Shown piece by piece: positions 54,083-64,000 of a stretch of 64,000 nt of DNA. The stretch is from Pseudarthrobacter sp. NS4. Its GTDB lineage: Bacteria; Actinomycetota; Actinomycetes; Actinomycetales; Micrococcaceae. The first letter of the stretch is position 1. Each line of letters opens with the position of its first letter. Below the pieces are notes generated by a model, which saw only the letters and a list, made by a program, of their open reading frames with translations, did not search any database and had not been told where the DNA came from. The stretch covers positions 372,001 to 436,000 of the forward strand of contig NZ_CP103288.1 in NCBI RefSeq assembly GCF_024758005.1, written 5' to 3'. Both the position numbers and the translations under genes were made by a program.

Positions 54083-55491
54083 CTAGTAGCCCAGCTGATG
54101 GGCCAGTTGCAGCAGGAGGGCCTCCGAGCCAACGGGACCAACCATCTGGATCCCCATCGGAAGCCCGCGGCCGGGTGCGCCACCGGTCCAATGCACCGGA
54201 ATGCTGATCGCAGGCAGGCCGCACACGTTGACCATGGAGGACCAGGGCGCGTATTCGCACTGTTTCCGGTAGTCGCCGTCGGCATCCCCGGGCCACTGGG
54301 TTGAGGGCCAGCGTTCATCGCCGTGGCCCGTCCCGGTGAACCAGCCCACCGGACGCGGGGTCTGCGCCAGCGCAGGCATCAGCAGCAGGTCCCACTGCGC
54401 GTACTGCGCTGCCGTGTCCTGCTGGAACCGCCGGAGGAACCCAAGCGCTTCGGCAAGTTTCGCGGGGCTGCGCTGCTGGGCGCGCCGGCGGAAGGTGCGG
54501 GTCAGCGGGGCAAGCAGAGCTTCCCGGTGGGGGCTGATCCTTGCAGTGCCCACCCCGGCGGTCCAGGCCGTAGTAAAGGCATCCGGATACCGGTTGTCGT
54601 AGCGGATGCTTGCTCGGTGACCTTGTGCCCCGCATGCTTCAGCAGCTTCTCCCCGGCCTCGAGGGCATCCAGGGCCTCCTGCTCCAGGGTAAAGGGAAAC
54701 GTGCTGGACCAGGGGCTGTCCAGGGTGACGCCGATCCGCAGCGGCGGTGGCTCCTGGGCCACGGTTTTCAAATATGCTGCCCCGGGCACCATGGCATCCA
54801 TCATCAGTGCGGCGTCGGCGGCGCTGCGGGCCAGGGGACCGGGCACCACCAGCCTGGCGGGGTCGCCCTGGCTTTCCCCGGCGGGCACCAGGCCGCGGCC
54901 CGGCTTCAACCCGACCAGTCCGCAGGCCGCCGCAGGGATGCGGACCGAGCCGCCGCCGTCGGTCCCCGGGGCGAAGGGAAGCAGGCCCCCTGCCACCGCT
55001 GCCGCGCTGCCACCGGAGGAACCGCCGGAGCTCCTGCTCAGGGCATGGGGATTGCGCGACGGCGGTGCAATGCGGTTTTCGCTGTAGGCCGTCAGTCCGA
55101 ATTCGGGAACCTGGGTCTTTCCCAGGGAGATCACGCCTGCTTCCCTGAGGAGCGCCACCAGCGGGCCGTCAACGGGCGCGGGCTTGTGCTCCAGGGCCGC
55201 ACTGCCGTGGGTGGTCGCAACGCCGGCCACGTCGGTGAGGTCCTTGAAGGCCAGCGGCATGCCGTGAAGGATGGGGAGCCCGCCGGCCGCAGTCCGGGAG
55301 TGCAGGGCGTCTGCCTCGCGCGCCTGCTGGACAGCCTGCTCTGCCGTGACGGTTACGAATGCGCCCAGTAAGGGATTGTGCTGCTCCACCCTGGCCAGGA
55401 AGTGCGCGGCGGCGTCCCTTGCTGACACTTCGCCCTTCTGCAGGGCGTCCCTCAGTGCGACGGCGGACAGTTCGTGAATCTCTGCCGGCAT
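54083..55491 (-). pseudogene. Amidase-signature enzyme broken by a 1-bp frameshift
   Basis: The 5' part (55491 to about 54612) encodes the amidase core: FKDLTDVAGV (catalytic Lys), SSGGSSGGSAAAVAGG (cis-Ser) and GTDGGGSVRIPAAACG (nucleophile Ser). The C-terminal part continues in another frame from RYDNRYPDAFTTAWTAG through SMVNVCGLPAISIPV to the stop at 54083. One missing A at the AA pair 54610-54611 explains it; restored, the protein would be about 470 residues. It is either a pseudogene or an assembly error. The substrate amide is unknown. Confidence 0.85.
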
Positions 55492-55603
55492 GTGTCCTCC
55501 TCAGGGTTCCTTAGAAAGCGTAACTTGCCAGGCGGCCGGACCTGCCGGGGGTGGAAGTACTAGGCTTAACGCTGAATTCGATCCGCCACGAACAGGACTT
55601 CCC

Positions 55604-55930
55604 ATGAGTGATTTCGATACCGTTCCCGTCCATGACATCCCCGCCGACGCCGTGATTGTGGACGTCCGGGAGGACTACGAATGGGTGGCCGGCCATGCCG
55701 AAGATGCCGTCCACATTCCCATGGACCAGATTCCAACGCGACTGGATGAACTTGACCCGGACGAGGACCTGTACATCATCTGCCGCACCGGAGGCCGTTC
55801 CTTCCGTGTGGCGCAGTGGTTGACCGGCCAGGGATACACGGCCATCAACGTGGCCGGCGGCATGGACCAGTGGTTGGAGCTCGGCAAACCCCTCGTCTCG
55901 GACAACGGCCTCAAGCCGATCGTCCTCTGA
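55604..55930 (+). CDS. Single-domain rhodanese-like protein
   Basis: 108 residues from ATG 55604. DVREDYEWVAGHAEDAVHIPM and the active-site loop ICRTGGRSF, with the catalytic Cys, define a rhodanese fold close to PspE/GlpE-like forms. It could transfer sulfane sulfur. The stop overlaps the pheA start by one base (TGATG), so the two are translationally coupled, although no functional link is obvious. Confidence 0.9.
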   Translation: MSDFDTVPVHDIPADAVIVDVREDYEWVAGHAEDAVHIPMDQIPTRLDELDPDEDLYIICRTGGRSFRVAQWLTGQGYTAINVAGGMDQWLELGKPLVSDNGLKPIVL

Positions 55931-56910
55931 TGTCCGGCCACGCCGTCACCTACGCCTTCCTCGGTCCTGAGGGGACTTTTACCGAAGCAGCCCTGCTGCA
56001 GGTGCCGGACGCGCTGCAGGCCATCCGCCTCCCGGCATCGAACGTCAACGCTGCCTTGGACCTTGTGCGGGATGCTTCGGCTGACGCGGCCATGGTTCCC
56101 ATCGAGAACTCGGTGGAGGGCGGCGTGACCGCCACCCTCGACGCCATAGCCGGCGGGCAGGAGCTGCGGATCATCCGGGAGGTCCTGGTGCCCATCAGCT
56201 TCGTCCTGGTGGCCCGTCCCGGCGTGCGGCTGGCCGGCGTGCGGAGGGTGTCAACACACGGTCACGCCTGGGCGCAGTGCCGCCTATGGATGGACGCCAA
56301 CATTCCCGCGGCAGAATACGTCCCCGGTTCCTCCACCGCCGCCTCGGCCATGGGCCTGCTGGACGATGACTGCCACTACGATGCTGCCATCTGCGCGCCG
56401 CTGGTGGCCCGGGAGCAGCCCGGCCTGTCCGTTCTTGCGGAAAACATCGGCGACAACCCCGGCGCGGTGACCCGCTTCATCCTGGTCAGCCGCCCGGGCC
56501 AACTGCCGGAGCGGACGGGCGCGGACAAGACCACGGTTGTGGTTCCACTCCCGGAAGACCGCCCGGGCGCCCTCATGGAAATCCTGGACCAGTTCGCCAC
56601 CCGTGGCGTGAACCTGAGCCGGATCGAATCCCGCCCCACCGGGCAGTACCTGGGCCACTACTTTTTCAGCATTGACGCCGACGGCCACGCAGGTGACGCG
56701 CGGGTGGCGGATGCCCTCGCCGGCCTGCACCGCATCAGCCCCAACACCCGCTTCCTGGGCTCATATCCCCGTGCAGACATGCAGGGAACAGCAGTGGAAG
56801 CGCACACTTCGGACGAGGCATTCGCGGCGGCAAGGTCATGGGTGGCTTCCATACTCCGGCCGGAATCCGCGGCCGTGGAAAGCGCTTCCGCCACTTCGCC
56901 AACAGCGTAG
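55930..56910 (+). CDS. pheA: Prephenate dehydratase
   Basis: 326 residues. YAFLGPEGTFTEAA begins the PDT domain, with PIENSVEGGVTATLD and a TRF motif (GAVTRFILVSR) completing the site. The ACT domain carries the ESRP motif (SRIESRPTGQYLGHYFF) for phenylalanine feedback. It converts prephenate to phenylpyruvate. Its C-terminal 40 residues are a variable tail. Confidence 0.95.
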   Translation: MSGHAVTYAFLGPEGTFTEAALLQVPDALQAIRLPASNVNAALDLVRDASADAAMVPIENSVEGGVTATLDAIAGGQELRIIREVLVPISFVLVARPGVRLAGVRRVSTHGHAWAQCRLWMDANIPAAEYVPGSSTAASAMGLLDDDCHYDAAICAPLVAREQPGLSVLAENIGDNPGAVTRFILVSRPGQLPERTGADKTTVVVPLPEDRPGALMEILDQFATRGVNLSRIESRPTGQYLGHYFFSIDADGHAGDARVADALAGLHRISPNTRFLGSYPRADMQGTAVEAHTSDEAFAAARSWVASILRPESAAVESASATSPTA

Positions 56911-57004
56911 GTAAATGCCGCTTCGGGTACTTCCCGGGGCTGTGGACAATGCGTATGCTTGCTTGATCCACATGGGGGATGGCCCCTAACGAAGGGAGCG
57001 GGTC

Positions 57005-57211
57005 ATGACTACCAGCAGCACCGACAACGACGGCCAGGGGATGATCGTCAACCCCCGGCCCACTGCCGATAACCAGGACTGGGACGGCGACGATGCAGAC
57101 CGGGCTGACCGCCTGCGCTTCGAAGAGGAGCAGGCCATGATCCGCGAACAGTCCGAGGCCCGCGCTGCCGCTAAGGCCGCAGCCCAGGCTGCGAAGGAAG
57201 CCAACGCCTGA
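57005..57211 (+). CDS. Small hypothetical protein with helical tail
   Basis: 68 residues, GGGAG ahead of the ATG. The acidic front half (DWDGDDADRADR) leads to a long Ala/Glu/Lys helix (FEEEQAMIREQSEARAAAKAAAQAAKEA). The 3' end overlaps the lipid kinase gene on the other strand by 41 bases. Function is unknown. Confidence 0.65.
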   Translation: MTTSSTDNDGQGMIVNPRPTADNQDWDGDDADRADRLRFEEEQAMIREQSEARAAAKAAAQAAKEANA

Positions 57212-58331
57212 CCAGCCCGGTGCGGAGCCCTCCCTGGATATCCGCCTGCGCGCTGCCCAGTAGCTCCTGCCCGTCCTGGATCTGACCCTTGACCCGGATC
57301 AGCAGCGAACGGGGATCCACCTGGACTGTGAGCCGGGTGGCCTCACCTGATGTGTCGCCGTCGAGCTGGGTGGGCATAGGTTCCGGGCACCTGATGACCA
57401 CCCTGCCGGACCGGTATACGGTCATGACGGGCAATTTTCCGGTGTGCTTGAACATGATCTTCACGTACATCAGCAGCCACCCCAGGGCGCTGCGGGGGCT
57501 CATCACCACCACATCCAGCATGCCGTCGTCGATCATGGCCTGGGGAATGAAGTCAATGCCGCCGGGCACCAGGCCGCAGTTGGCAAAAAGGACACTGCGG
57601 ATGTTCCGGACCTGTTCAGGACTGCCGTCCAGTGAGATCGATATCTTCTTCCGCCGGCCGGGGAGGTGCCGCATGCCCGCCTCTGTGTAGGCAAGCCAGC
57701 CAACAGCCTTTTTCAGGCCCGCGTTCGTGTCAGCGAGCACCTCGGCGTCCATGCCGATGCCTGCAATCACCAGGAAAACATGCTCGGAGGAGTGCCCGGT
57801 GCGGGAGTTCTCGATCCCCATCCGGGCAGTGTCGATGAAGCGCTGCCGCCCAAAGAGCGCTGTACGGACATTCCCATGCAGGTCATTGACGTCCAGGTCC
57901 ACGTTCCTCGCCAGGAGGTTGCCCGTTCCCAGTGGAATCAGACCCATGGCCACTCCGGTGTGGGTAAGGGACTCGGCCACCACCCGCACCGTGCCGTCGC
58001 CGCCGCCCACCAGGACGACGTCGGGCTTGTGCGCCAGGGCGTCCTGCACCTGGGAGAAGCCGGGGTCCTCCAGTGTTGTCTCGAAAAAGACGGGCTCATC
58101 CCAGCCGGCCGTCAGGCAGGCGCGCTGGATGGTCGCCTTCGCTTCAGCCGAGCGTGCCTTGACCGGGTTGAGGATCACGGCCACCCGCTGCTCTATGAGC
58201 CCGGAATCCTGCGCGTCCCCGCCCATCGCGCTGCGGACGTGCAGGGCCTTGAGCCGGCGCACGCCCCACCAGCTCGAGACCGCGAAGGCAAGCGCCACCG
58301 CAATCAGGAGGTAGAGAATCAGGTCGCTCAT
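57171..58331 (-). CDS. Diacylglycerol kinase family lipid kinase
   Basis: 386 residues. An N-terminal transmembrane helix (DLILYLLIAVALAFAVSSWW) anchors it. The DAGK catalytic core has VILNPVKA, VLVGGGDGTVRVVAESL (GGDGT, the ATP loop) and IPLGTGNLLARN. The later GIGMDAEVLADT and DDGMLDVVV fit YegS/BmrU-like lipid kinases. It phosphorylates a membrane diacylglycerol or related lipid; exact substrate unknown. Confidence 0.9.
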   Translation of the reverse strand: MSDLILYLLIAVALAFAVSSWWGVRRLKALHVRSAMGGDAQDSGLIEQRVAVILNPVKARSAEAKATIQRACLTAGWDEPVFFETTLEDPGFSQVQDALAHKPDVVLVGGGDGTVRVVAESLTHTGVAMGLIPLGTGNLLARNVDLDVNDLHGNVRTALFGRQRFIDTARMGIENSRTGHSSEHVFLVIAGIGMDAEVLADTNAGLKKAVGWLAYTEAGMRHLPGRRKKISISLDGSPEQVRNIRSVLFANCGLVPGGIDFIPQAMIDDGMLDVVVMSPRSALGWLLMYVKIMFKHTGKLPVMTVYRSGRVVIRCPEPMPTQLDGDTSGEATRLTVQVDPRSLLIRVKGQIQDGQELLGSAQADIQGGLRTGLVRRWLPSQPGLRP

Positions 58332-58419
58332 GGTGCTTCAACAGTAGTCCCGCCCAAGGCGGACAAATCCGGCGCGCCCCGCACAGCCCGCCGTCCTGCA
58401 AGGTATTGGATACCCTTAT

Positions 58420-59703
58420 GTGGTGATCGACGTAAAAGACCTCAGCGAAAACCCGGACAAGTTCCGTGCCAGCCAGCGCGCCCGCGGCGCCGACGAATCA
58501 GTGGTGGACGCGATCATCGCCGCGGATTCCGCCCGCCGTGCAGCGCTGATCCGCTTCGAAAACCTCCGGGCCGAGCAGAATGCTTTCGGCAAAAAAGTGG
58601 CGCAGGCCAAGGGTGACGAAAAGCAGGCCCTGCTGGCCGAGGTCAAGGAACTGGCCAACTCCGTCAAGGCGGCGTCTGCCGAAGCCGATGCCGCGCAGAC
58701 GAAGCAGGAAGAACTCCTGCGCACTATTCCGAACCTTATCGAGGACGGCGTTCCCGCAGGCGGCGAGGACGACTACGTGGTGGTCAAGACCGTCGGAACG
58801 CCCCGGGAATTCACGGACTTCGAGCCGAAGGACCACCTGGAAATCGGTGAGCTGATCGGCGCCATCGATATGGAGCGCGGCGCGAAAGTGTCCGGGGCCC
58901 GCTTCTACTTCCTCCGCGGCGTGGGGGCCCGGCTGGAGATGGCCCTGCTCCAGATGGCCATGGACCAGGCCATTGAGGCGGGGTTTGTCCCGATGATAAC
59001 GCCCACTCTGGTGCGTCCGGAGACCATGCAGGGCACGGGTTTCGACGTAAAGCACGACGCCGAGATCTACCGCCTCGCCGAAGACGACCTTTACCTGGTG
59101 GGCACCTCGGAGGTTGCCCTCGCCGGGTACCACGCCGACGAAATCCTCGACTTCTCCAAGGGCCCCATCCGGTACGCCGGCCAGAGCTCCTGCTACCGGC
59201 GTGAGGCCGGCTCGCACGGCAAGGACACCCGCGGCATCATCAGGGTCCACCAGTTCAACAAGGTGGAGATGTTCATTTACACCACCGTTGAAGAGGCGGC
59301 CGCCGAGCACCAGCGCCTGCTGGCCTGGGAAGAGGAGATGCTGGCCAAGTGCGAGCTTCCCTACCGCGTGATCGACACCGCCGCAGGCGATCTCGGCACC
59401 TCCGCCGCACGGAAGTACGACTGCGAGGCGTGGGTCCCCACCCAGGCCGCCTACCGCGAGCTGACGTCCACCTCCAACTGCACCACGTTCCAGGCCCGCC
59501 GCCTGAACATCCGTGAGCGTGTGGTGAATGAGGCCGGGGCCGCCAAGGGCACCCGGACCGTAGCCACCCTGAACGGTACCCTGGCCACCACCCGCTGGAT
59601 CGTGGCGCTGCTGGAACACCACCAGAATGCCGACGGCTCGGTCAACGTGCCCAAGGCCCTGCAGAAGTACCTGGGCGGCCTCGAGGTCCTCCCGGTCCTG
59701 TAG
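58420..59703 (+). CDS. serS: Seryl-tRNA synthetase
   Basis: 427 residues. The start is GTG 58420 or the adjacent GTG 58423. There is no strong ribosome-binding site and TACCCT lies at 58411-58416, so a leaderless start is possible. The N-terminal coiled-coil arm is at about 30-100. Class II motif 2 ([21 protein letters not shown]) and motif 3 ([15 protein letters not shown]) are intact. It is essential and charges tRNA-Ser. Confidence 0.96.
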   Translation: MVIDVKDLSENPDKFRASQRARGADESVVDAIIAADSARRAALIRFENLRAEQNAFGKKVAQAKGDEKQALLAEVKELANSVKAASAEADAAQTKQEELLRTIPNLIEDGVPAGGEDDYVVVKTVGTPREFTDFEPKDHLEIGELIGAIDMERGAKVSGARFYFLRGVGARLEMALLQMAMDQAIEAGFVPMITPTLVRPETMQGTGFDVKHDAEIYRLAEDDLYLVGTSEVALAGYHADEILDFSKGPIRYAGQSSCYRREAGSHGKDTRGIIRVHQFNKVEMFIYTTVEEAAAEHQRLLAWEEEMLAKCELPYRVIDTAAGDLGTSAARKYDCEAWVPTQAAYRELTSTSNCTTFQARRLNIRERVVNEAGAAKGTRTVATLNGTLATTRWIVALLEHHQNADGSVNVPKALQKYLGGLEVLPVL

Positions 59704-59722
59704 GTTACTGCACCGCTATACA

Positions 59723-59792
59723 GGAAATCCCCGTCACATGGTCAATTTCCCCGGCAACGCCGAGGGAAGTCGTCCATGCGACGGGGATTTTC
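59723..59792 (+). terminator. Extended hairpin terminator after serS
   Basis: A 19-bp arm pair (59723-59741 with 59774-59792, one internal mismatch and one G-U) encloses a second hairpin (TTCCC-CGGC-AAC-GCCG-A-GGGAA). A short UUUU run lies at the end of the outer arm. Confidence 0.7.
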
Positions 59793-59906
59793 GCGTTGTG
59801 GTCCCAGCCGCGGAGGGGCATGCGGACACACAGGATTTACCGGGTGTTCCACAATTGTGTGGCGCGCGTCCTAGCGCCGGTGCGGGTCGTCTGGTTCACT
59901 ATGTGA

Positions 59907-60767
59907 ATGACAACGCTGACTGAAACCTCAGTCGCCGGCAACGATGACCGGCGAGAGATCGAAAACGACAACGTAAACCAGAAGCTCATGGTCGCCCTGG
60001 ATGTAGACGGCACCCTGGTGGACCACGACGGCCACATGTCGCCGGCCGTCCGCGAGGCGGCGCAGGCAGTAGTAGCCGCCGGGCATGAGGTCATGATTGC
60101 CACCGGCCGCTCCCTCAACGCCATGCTGCCCATCCTTGAGAATATCGGGATTGAACGCGGCTATGCGGTGTGCTGCAACGGGGGCGTGACACTGCGGCTC
60201 AACCCGGAATTCGAAAACGGCTATGAGGTTCTCCATAAGGCCACCTTCGACCCCGCTCCTGCCCTTCGGGCCCTCCGGGAACGGCTTCCGTCCGCCAAAT
60301 ACGCGTTGGAAGATGAGGACGGTAACTTCCTGTCCACGGAACGCTTCCAGGACGCAAGCTTCGGCGTCGAGGCCGTGGGTGTGGACTTCCACACCATGCT
60401 CGAATCCACAGCCGTGCGTGTAGTGGTGTTCAGCACCGAAAACACTCCGGAGGAGTTCAATGAGGCGATCGAGCAGATCGGCCTTGCCGGCGTCACATAC
60501 TCGGTGGGCTGGACCGCGTGGCTGGACATCGCCGCTGCCGGCGTGACCAAGGCCAGCGCCCTGGAAAGCCTGCGTAGCCGCCTCGGCATTGAACCGCACC
60601 TGACGGTGGCTGTCGGAGACGGCCGCAACGACATCGAGATGCTCGGCTGGGCGGGACGGGGCGTGGCCATGGGCCAGGCCCCGGAGGAAGTCATTGCCGC
60701 CGCGGACGAGGTCACCCATTCGGTGTTCGACGACGGCGCCGCCCACGTGTTGCGCAGCCTGCTGTAA
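59907..60767 (+). CDS. HAD superfamily hydrolase (Cof type)
   Basis: 286 residues; the first 27 are a polar tail. DVDGTLVDHDG (motif I with both Asp), ATGRSLNAM (motif II) and GDGRNDIEMLGWAG (motif IV) with VTKASALESL (motif III Lys) are complete, and the large cap is the Cof/C2B type. It is a cytosolic phosphatase of sugar or cofactor phosphates. A TTCAC-TAT-GTGAA palindrome runs into the ATG. Confidence 0.9.
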   Translation: MTTLTETSVAGNDDRREIENDNVNQKLMVALDVDGTLVDHDGHMSPAVREAAQAVVAAGHEVMIATGRSLNAMLPILENIGIERGYAVCCNGGVTLRLNPEFENGYEVLHKATFDPAPALRALRERLPSAKYALEDEDGNFLSTERFQDASFGVEAVGVDFHTMLESTAVRVVVFSTENTPEEFNEAIEQIGLAGVTYSVGWTAWLDIAAAGVTKASALESLRSRLGIEPHLTVAVGDGRNDIEMLGWAGRGVAMGQAPEEVIAAADEVTHSVFDDGAAHVLRSLL

Positions 60768-60870
60768 GCGGGGCGGAGTCTCTAGTTCCTTTAGCTTCGT
60801 GGGCAGCGCTCGCTGCCTGCGTTATTTTGGCCGGCCTGGCCATCTTCCGCCCTCGGGCAGAATGGAAAGC

Positions 60871-61455
60871 ATGACCCTTACCACCTTCGCCCTCATCCGC
60901 CATGGCCAGACTGACTGGAACGCCGAGCGCCGGCTGCAGGGGTCCACCGACATTCCGCTGAACGACGTCGGCCGGGCCCAGGCGCGCGACGCCGTCGCTG
61001 TCTTGTCCGGCTACGAATGGGACGCCATTGTGTCCTCGCCCTTGAGCCGGGCCGCTGAAACGGCAGACCTGATCGCCGAAGGGCTTGGACTGAACGACGT
61101 GCGCCGCGTCCCGGAGCTCACCGAGCGCAGCTTCGGGCCGGCTGAGGGGATGCAGGACGGGCCCGAGCTGGATGCCCTGCGCATTCCGGGTGGGTTCCGC
61201 GGTGCTGAAAGCGAGGACGAGGCAGCCGGCAGGGGACTGGCCGCCTTGGAGGCACTTGCCGAGGAGTTCAGCGGCCGCAAGCTTCTCGTCGTCGCCCACG
61301 GAACGCTGCTCCGCGTGAGCCTCAGCCGCGCCGTGGGGAGCACCCTGAAGAGCATCGACAACGCCGTACTCAACCTGGCCCACCACCATGCGATTGACGG
61401 CTGGCAGCTCGAGTACTTCAACGGCGAACCGGTTCTGGCTGCGACACAACGCTAG
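60871..61455 (+). CDS. Histidine phosphatase family protein
   Basis: 194 residues from ATG 60871 with GGAAAG ahead; ATG 60862 would add three residues. ALIRHGQTDWN is the catalytic RHG motif; ERSFGPAEGMQDG and VVAHGTLLRV (second His) complete the site of the phosphoglycerate-mutase-like phosphatases. The substrate is unknown. It follows the HAD phosphatase by about 100 bases. Confidence 0.9.
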   Translation: MTLTTFALIRHGQTDWNAERRLQGSTDIPLNDVGRAQARDAVAVLSGYEWDAIVSSPLSRAAETADLIAEGLGLNDVRRVPELTERSFGPAEGMQDGPELDALRIPGGFRGAESEDEAAGRGLAALEALAEEFSGRKLLVVAHGTLLRVSLSRAVGSTLKSIDNAVLNLAHHHAIDGWQLEYFNGEPVLAATQR

Positions 61456-61556
61456 GCCGCAGGCCCAACCCTTCAGCACCGCTCGAACGCTGCTGGCCGT
61501 GGGCGGCGTCATCCCCATGATCCTGTGCAGGACCCTGAAAGGCAGCGGGGAACGCC

Positions 61557-62156
61557 TTAGCGGACCTCAAGGATCAGCGCGAGCAGCCTGGCTGCGGCAG
61601 GCCGGGCAGCGTGTTCCTCGTTCCATTGCGCCCGCGCCACAGCTTTACTGACGGCCTGGGTGGTAATTCCGAGCTCCTGCGCCACGGCTTTCTGCTGCCC
61701 GCGGACCCCGGGGGTCAGCAGGTCAAGGACCCGCCACTCCGCATCGGACCGGTCACGGACAATATGGCCCAGCAGCCGCAGCACGGCCTCCGCATCGTGC
61801 GCGATATCCGCCAGGGGACCTTCGACGGCCACCGGAACCCGCTCCTTGCTGCTGCGGAGCCGGTCCACTGCCCGCCGGGCGTACACGAGTCCGTGGCCGG
61901 AAGCGTCCTTGATCTGGTTGGGGAGCGGCTCGTTGACGGGGCCGGCGCCGATCCCCACGTACCAGGAACCGCTGCGCAGGGCGATCAATGCTGCCTCCAC
62001 CGCCTGGTGCGGGCAATCGACAATGCCCTGGACTTCATCCTCAACGGAACGGTCGAAGTCCAGGCGCGCGGGGATATGCCGCAGGTCCTTGAGCAACTGC
62101 GGCACCCGGTCTCCGTCGCGCCGGCTGTCCGTTTGATTGATTGTCAGCGTGAACAT
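61557..62156 (-). CDS. SatD-like DNA-binding protein
   Basis: 199 residues. A C-terminal HTH is clear ([39 protein letters not shown]), and the rest resembles the poorly known SatD family. No membrane segment. A 13-bp perfect palindrome lies just upstream of its start (62168-62180), suggesting that it represses its own gene. The gene is divergent from phosphoketolase. Confidence 0.75.
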   Translation of the reverse strand: MFTLTINQTDSRRDGDRVPQLLKDLRHIPARLDFDRSVEDEVQGIVDCPHQAVEAALIALRSGSWYVGIGAGPVNEPLPNQIKDASGHGLVYARRAVDRLRSSKERVPVAVEGPLADIAHDAEAVLRLLGHIVRDRSDAEWRVLDLLTPGVRGQQKAVAQELGITTQAVSKAVARAQWNEEHAARPAAARLLALILEVR

Positions 62157-62167
62157 TCTGGATACAC

Positions 62168-62180
62168 ACTACCCGGTAGT
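62168..62180. promoter_or_regulatory. 13-bp perfect palindrome, candidate autoregulatory operator
   Basis: ACTACC-C-GGTAGT is 12 bases upstream of the SatD-like start, in the region shared with the phosphoketolase gene. Confidence 0.5.
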
Positions 62181-62336
62181 AGGAATCCTGGAACTGCCAT
62201 GTTACGGCTGGTCAAACACGTGCCGCCGGAACCCATGCCAGCAGCAAAGCGAGCGCAAAAGGTTGCCTCGGCCGGGCCCATCTGTTGCGATGGAGGGACG
62301 GCCGCCGCCAGGCGGCGCACCGACGTGAGGATGGTT

Positions 62337-64000
62337 ATGGCCGGCAGCATGGGGCAGGAAGAACTCGAACTCGTAGACCGCTGGTGGCGGGCAGCCAACT
62401 ACCTTTCGGTGGGCCAGATCTACCTCCGCTCCAACCCGCTGCTGCGCGAACCGCTTCAGGCGGAGCACATCAAGTCCCGCCTGCTGGGCCACTGGGGCAC
62501 CACTCCCGGACTGAACTTCGTCTACGCCCACCTGAACCGCGTGATCCGCCGCGACTCCACCGAGATGCTCTTCGTGGCCGGTCCCGGCCACGGCGGCCCC
62601 GCCGTCGTCGCCAATGCCTGGCTGGAAGGCACCTACTCCGAAATTTATGCCCACGTGGGAAACGACGAGGCCGGCATGGCCGAGCTCTTCCGCCAGTTCT
62701 CCTACCCCGGTGGAATCCCCAGCCACGCAGCCCCGGAGAGCCCCGGCTCCATCAGCGAGGGCGGTGAACTCGGGTACTCGCTGGCGCACGCCTACGGCTC
62801 GGTGTTCGACAATCCCCAGCTGGTGACCGCCGTGGTGATTGGCGACGGAGAGGCGGAGACGGGACCGCTGGCCGCCAGTTGGCACTCCCACAACTTCCTG
62901 GATCCGGCCGCCGACGGCGCTGTGCTGCCCATCCTGCACCTGAACGGCTACAAGATCGCCAACCCCACGGTCCTGGCGCGCATGCCGGAGCAACAGCTGG
63001 AGCAGCTGCTGCGCGGCTACGGCCACGAGCCGTACTTTGTCACCGTGGACAATCCGGACAGCACGGAGAAGGCGCACCGGGATTTCGCCGAGGCGCTGGA
63101 CCGGTGCCTGGCGGACATCCGCGCCATCCAGGACGCGCACCGGGTCCCGTCGGACAACCGGAACGCCAGGGAGGACGGAGCGCCCCGCTGGCCCATGATC
63201 GTCCTGCGCTCGCCGAAGGGATGGACAGGGCCGCGCTACGTTGACGGACTGCAGGTTGAGGGCACCTGGCGCAGCCACCAGGTCCCGCTGTCCGAGGTCC
63301 GGGCCAACGGCGGGCACCTGAACCAGCTTGAGGAGTGGCTGCAGTCCTACCGGCCGGAGGAACTGTTCGACGGCGACGGCCGGCTCCGGCCCGACGTCGC
63401 CGACGCTGCCCCCACGGGCGATTTCCGGATGAGCGCCACGCCGCACGCGAACGGCGGACTGCTCCGGCGAGCACTGAAGCTGCCCGCTTACCGGGACCAC
63501 GCCGTCGAGGTTGCGCAGCCCGGCACCGAACGGACCAGTCCCATGATCACGCTCGGCTCGTGGATGCGGGACGTCATCTCCCTGAACATGGAAACGTTCC
63601 GGCTTTTCGGTCCGGACGAGACGGCGTCGAACCGGCTGCAGAACGTCTACGAGGTCACCGACAAGGTGTGGCAGTACCGGATTGACGACGTCGACGAGCA
63701 CCTCGCACGGTCCGGCCGGGTCATGGAGGTGCTGAGCGAGCACCTGTGCCAGGGCTGGCTGGAAGGCTACCTCCTCACCGGCCGGCACGGCGTCTTCAGC
63801 TGCTACGAGGCCTTCATCCACATTGTCGATTCCATGTTCAACCAGCACGCCAAGTGGCTGAAGGTGCACCAAAAGCTGCCCTGGCGCCAGCCCGTGGCCT
63901 CGTTGAACTATCTGCTGTCCTCGCACGTCTGGCAGCAGGACCACAACGGGTTCTCGCACCAGGACCCGGGGTTCATTGACCATGCCGTGAACAAGAAGGC
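62337..64000 (+). CDS. Phosphoketolase, N-terminal two-thirds (runs off the window)
   Basis: About 554 codons are present from ATG 62337 (GAGG six bases ahead; ATG 62331 and GTG 62325 are alternatives). [40 protein letters not shown] and the TPP motif [19 protein letters not shown] define Xfp/Xpk. It splits xylulose 5-phosphate or fructose 6-phosphate with phosphate to acetyl phosphate plus a triose or tetrose phosphate. Roughly 240 residues are missing at the C-terminus. It may draw on the fructose 6-phosphate made by the RuMP genes at 35-36 kb, though they are 26 kb apart. Confidence 0.95.
   Translation, partial: MAGSMGQEELELVDRWWRAANYLSVGQIYLRSNPLLREPLQAEHIKSRLLGHWGTTPGLNFVYAHLNRVIRRDSTEMLFVAGPGHGGPAVVANAWLEGTYSEIYAHVGNDEAGMAELFRQFSYPGGIPSHAAPESPGSISEGGELGYSLAHAYGSVFDNPQLVTAVVIGDGEAETGPLAASWHSHNFLDPAADGAVLPILHLNGYKIANPTVLARMPEQQLEQLLRGYGHEPYFVTVDNPDSTEKAHRDFAEALDRCLADIRAIQDAHRVPSDNRNAREDGAPRWPMIVLRSPKGWTGPRYVDGLQVEGTWRSHQVPLSEVRANGGHLNQLEEWLQSYRPEELFDGDGRLRPDVADAAPTGDFRMSATPHANGGLLRRALKLPAYRDHAVEVAQPGTERTSPMITLGSWMRDVISLNMETFRLFGPDETASNRLQNVYEVTDKVWQYRIDDVDEHLARSGRVMEVLSEHLCQGWLEGYLLTGRHGVFSCYEAFIHIVDSMFNQHAKWLKVHQKLPWRQPVASLNYLLSSHVWQQDHNGFSHQDPGFIDHAVNKK

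Overview
The window is high-GC, densely packed actinobacterial chromosome. It most resembles an Arthrobacter/Pseudarthrobacter-type soil bacterium. The clues are GTG and TTG starts, a dimethylglycine oxidase of exactly 830 residues (the length of the Arthrobacter globiformis enzyme), a zwf-opcA pair, LysG/LysE, and fused carboxyltransferases. I see no rRNA, tRNA, CRISPR array, transposase or prophage gene. The genus is an inference from these features, not a search result.

Layout. 1-4.2 kb: c-di-GMP and two-component signalling (EAL protein, GGDEF-EAL protein, hybrid-like histidine kinase) and a small STAS-like protein. 4.3-12.6 kb: a methyltransferase, two small hypotheticals, two short-chain dehydrogenases, glycerate kinase, a metallo-beta-lactamase-fold hydrolase, small membrane proteins, a disordered acidic protein and a glycosyltransferase. 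12.6-19.1 kb: a five-gene sugar or cyclitol operon (three Gfo/Idh/MocA oxidoreductases, two TIM-barrel isomerase/epimerases) facing a divergent, apparently leaderless ROK repressor.

19.1-33.7 kb: a methylated-amine (glycine betaine type) catabolic cluster. A BCCT transporter brings the substrate in. A Rieske oxygenase and a flavin reductase demethylate it and should release formaldehyde. Dimethylglycine oxidase loads a one-carbon unit onto tetrahydrofolate. FolD, a cyclodeaminase-family cyclohydrolase (FchA) and PurU carry that unit to formate. MoeA and FdhD serve a molybdenum formate dehydrogenase whose structural genes are outside the window. A GntR regulator sits divergent to purU, with AT-rich palindromes at three places in the cluster.

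33.7-41.1 kb: a HATPase-LuxR fusion regulator next to hxlB-hxlA-zwf-opcA. This is a ribulose monophosphate (RuMP) route that can fix or oxidise formaldehyde. An ANTAR protein and a frameshifted SGNH hydrolase follow. The adjacency of betaine demethylation and RuMP genes is the main biological story. 41-53 kb: a uracil permease and RutE-like reductase, 2H phosphoesterase, phosphoglucomutase, NERD protein, LysG/LysE, and a GntR/CoA-transferase/carboxyltransferase module. 53-64 kb: small proteins, a frameshifted amidase, rhodanese and prephenate dehydratase, a lipid kinase, seryl-tRNA synthetase, HAD and histidine phosphatases, a SatD-like DNA-binding protein, and the first 1.66 kb of a phosphoketolase.

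The strongest unusual signals are: a FolD that lacks the cyclohydrolase lysine beside its likely replacement FchA; two inverted copies of a 24-bp element between the transporter and reductase genes; a GntR palindrome set; a long imperfect inverted repeat ahead of moeA; and a leaderless ROK gene with overlapping divergent promoters.
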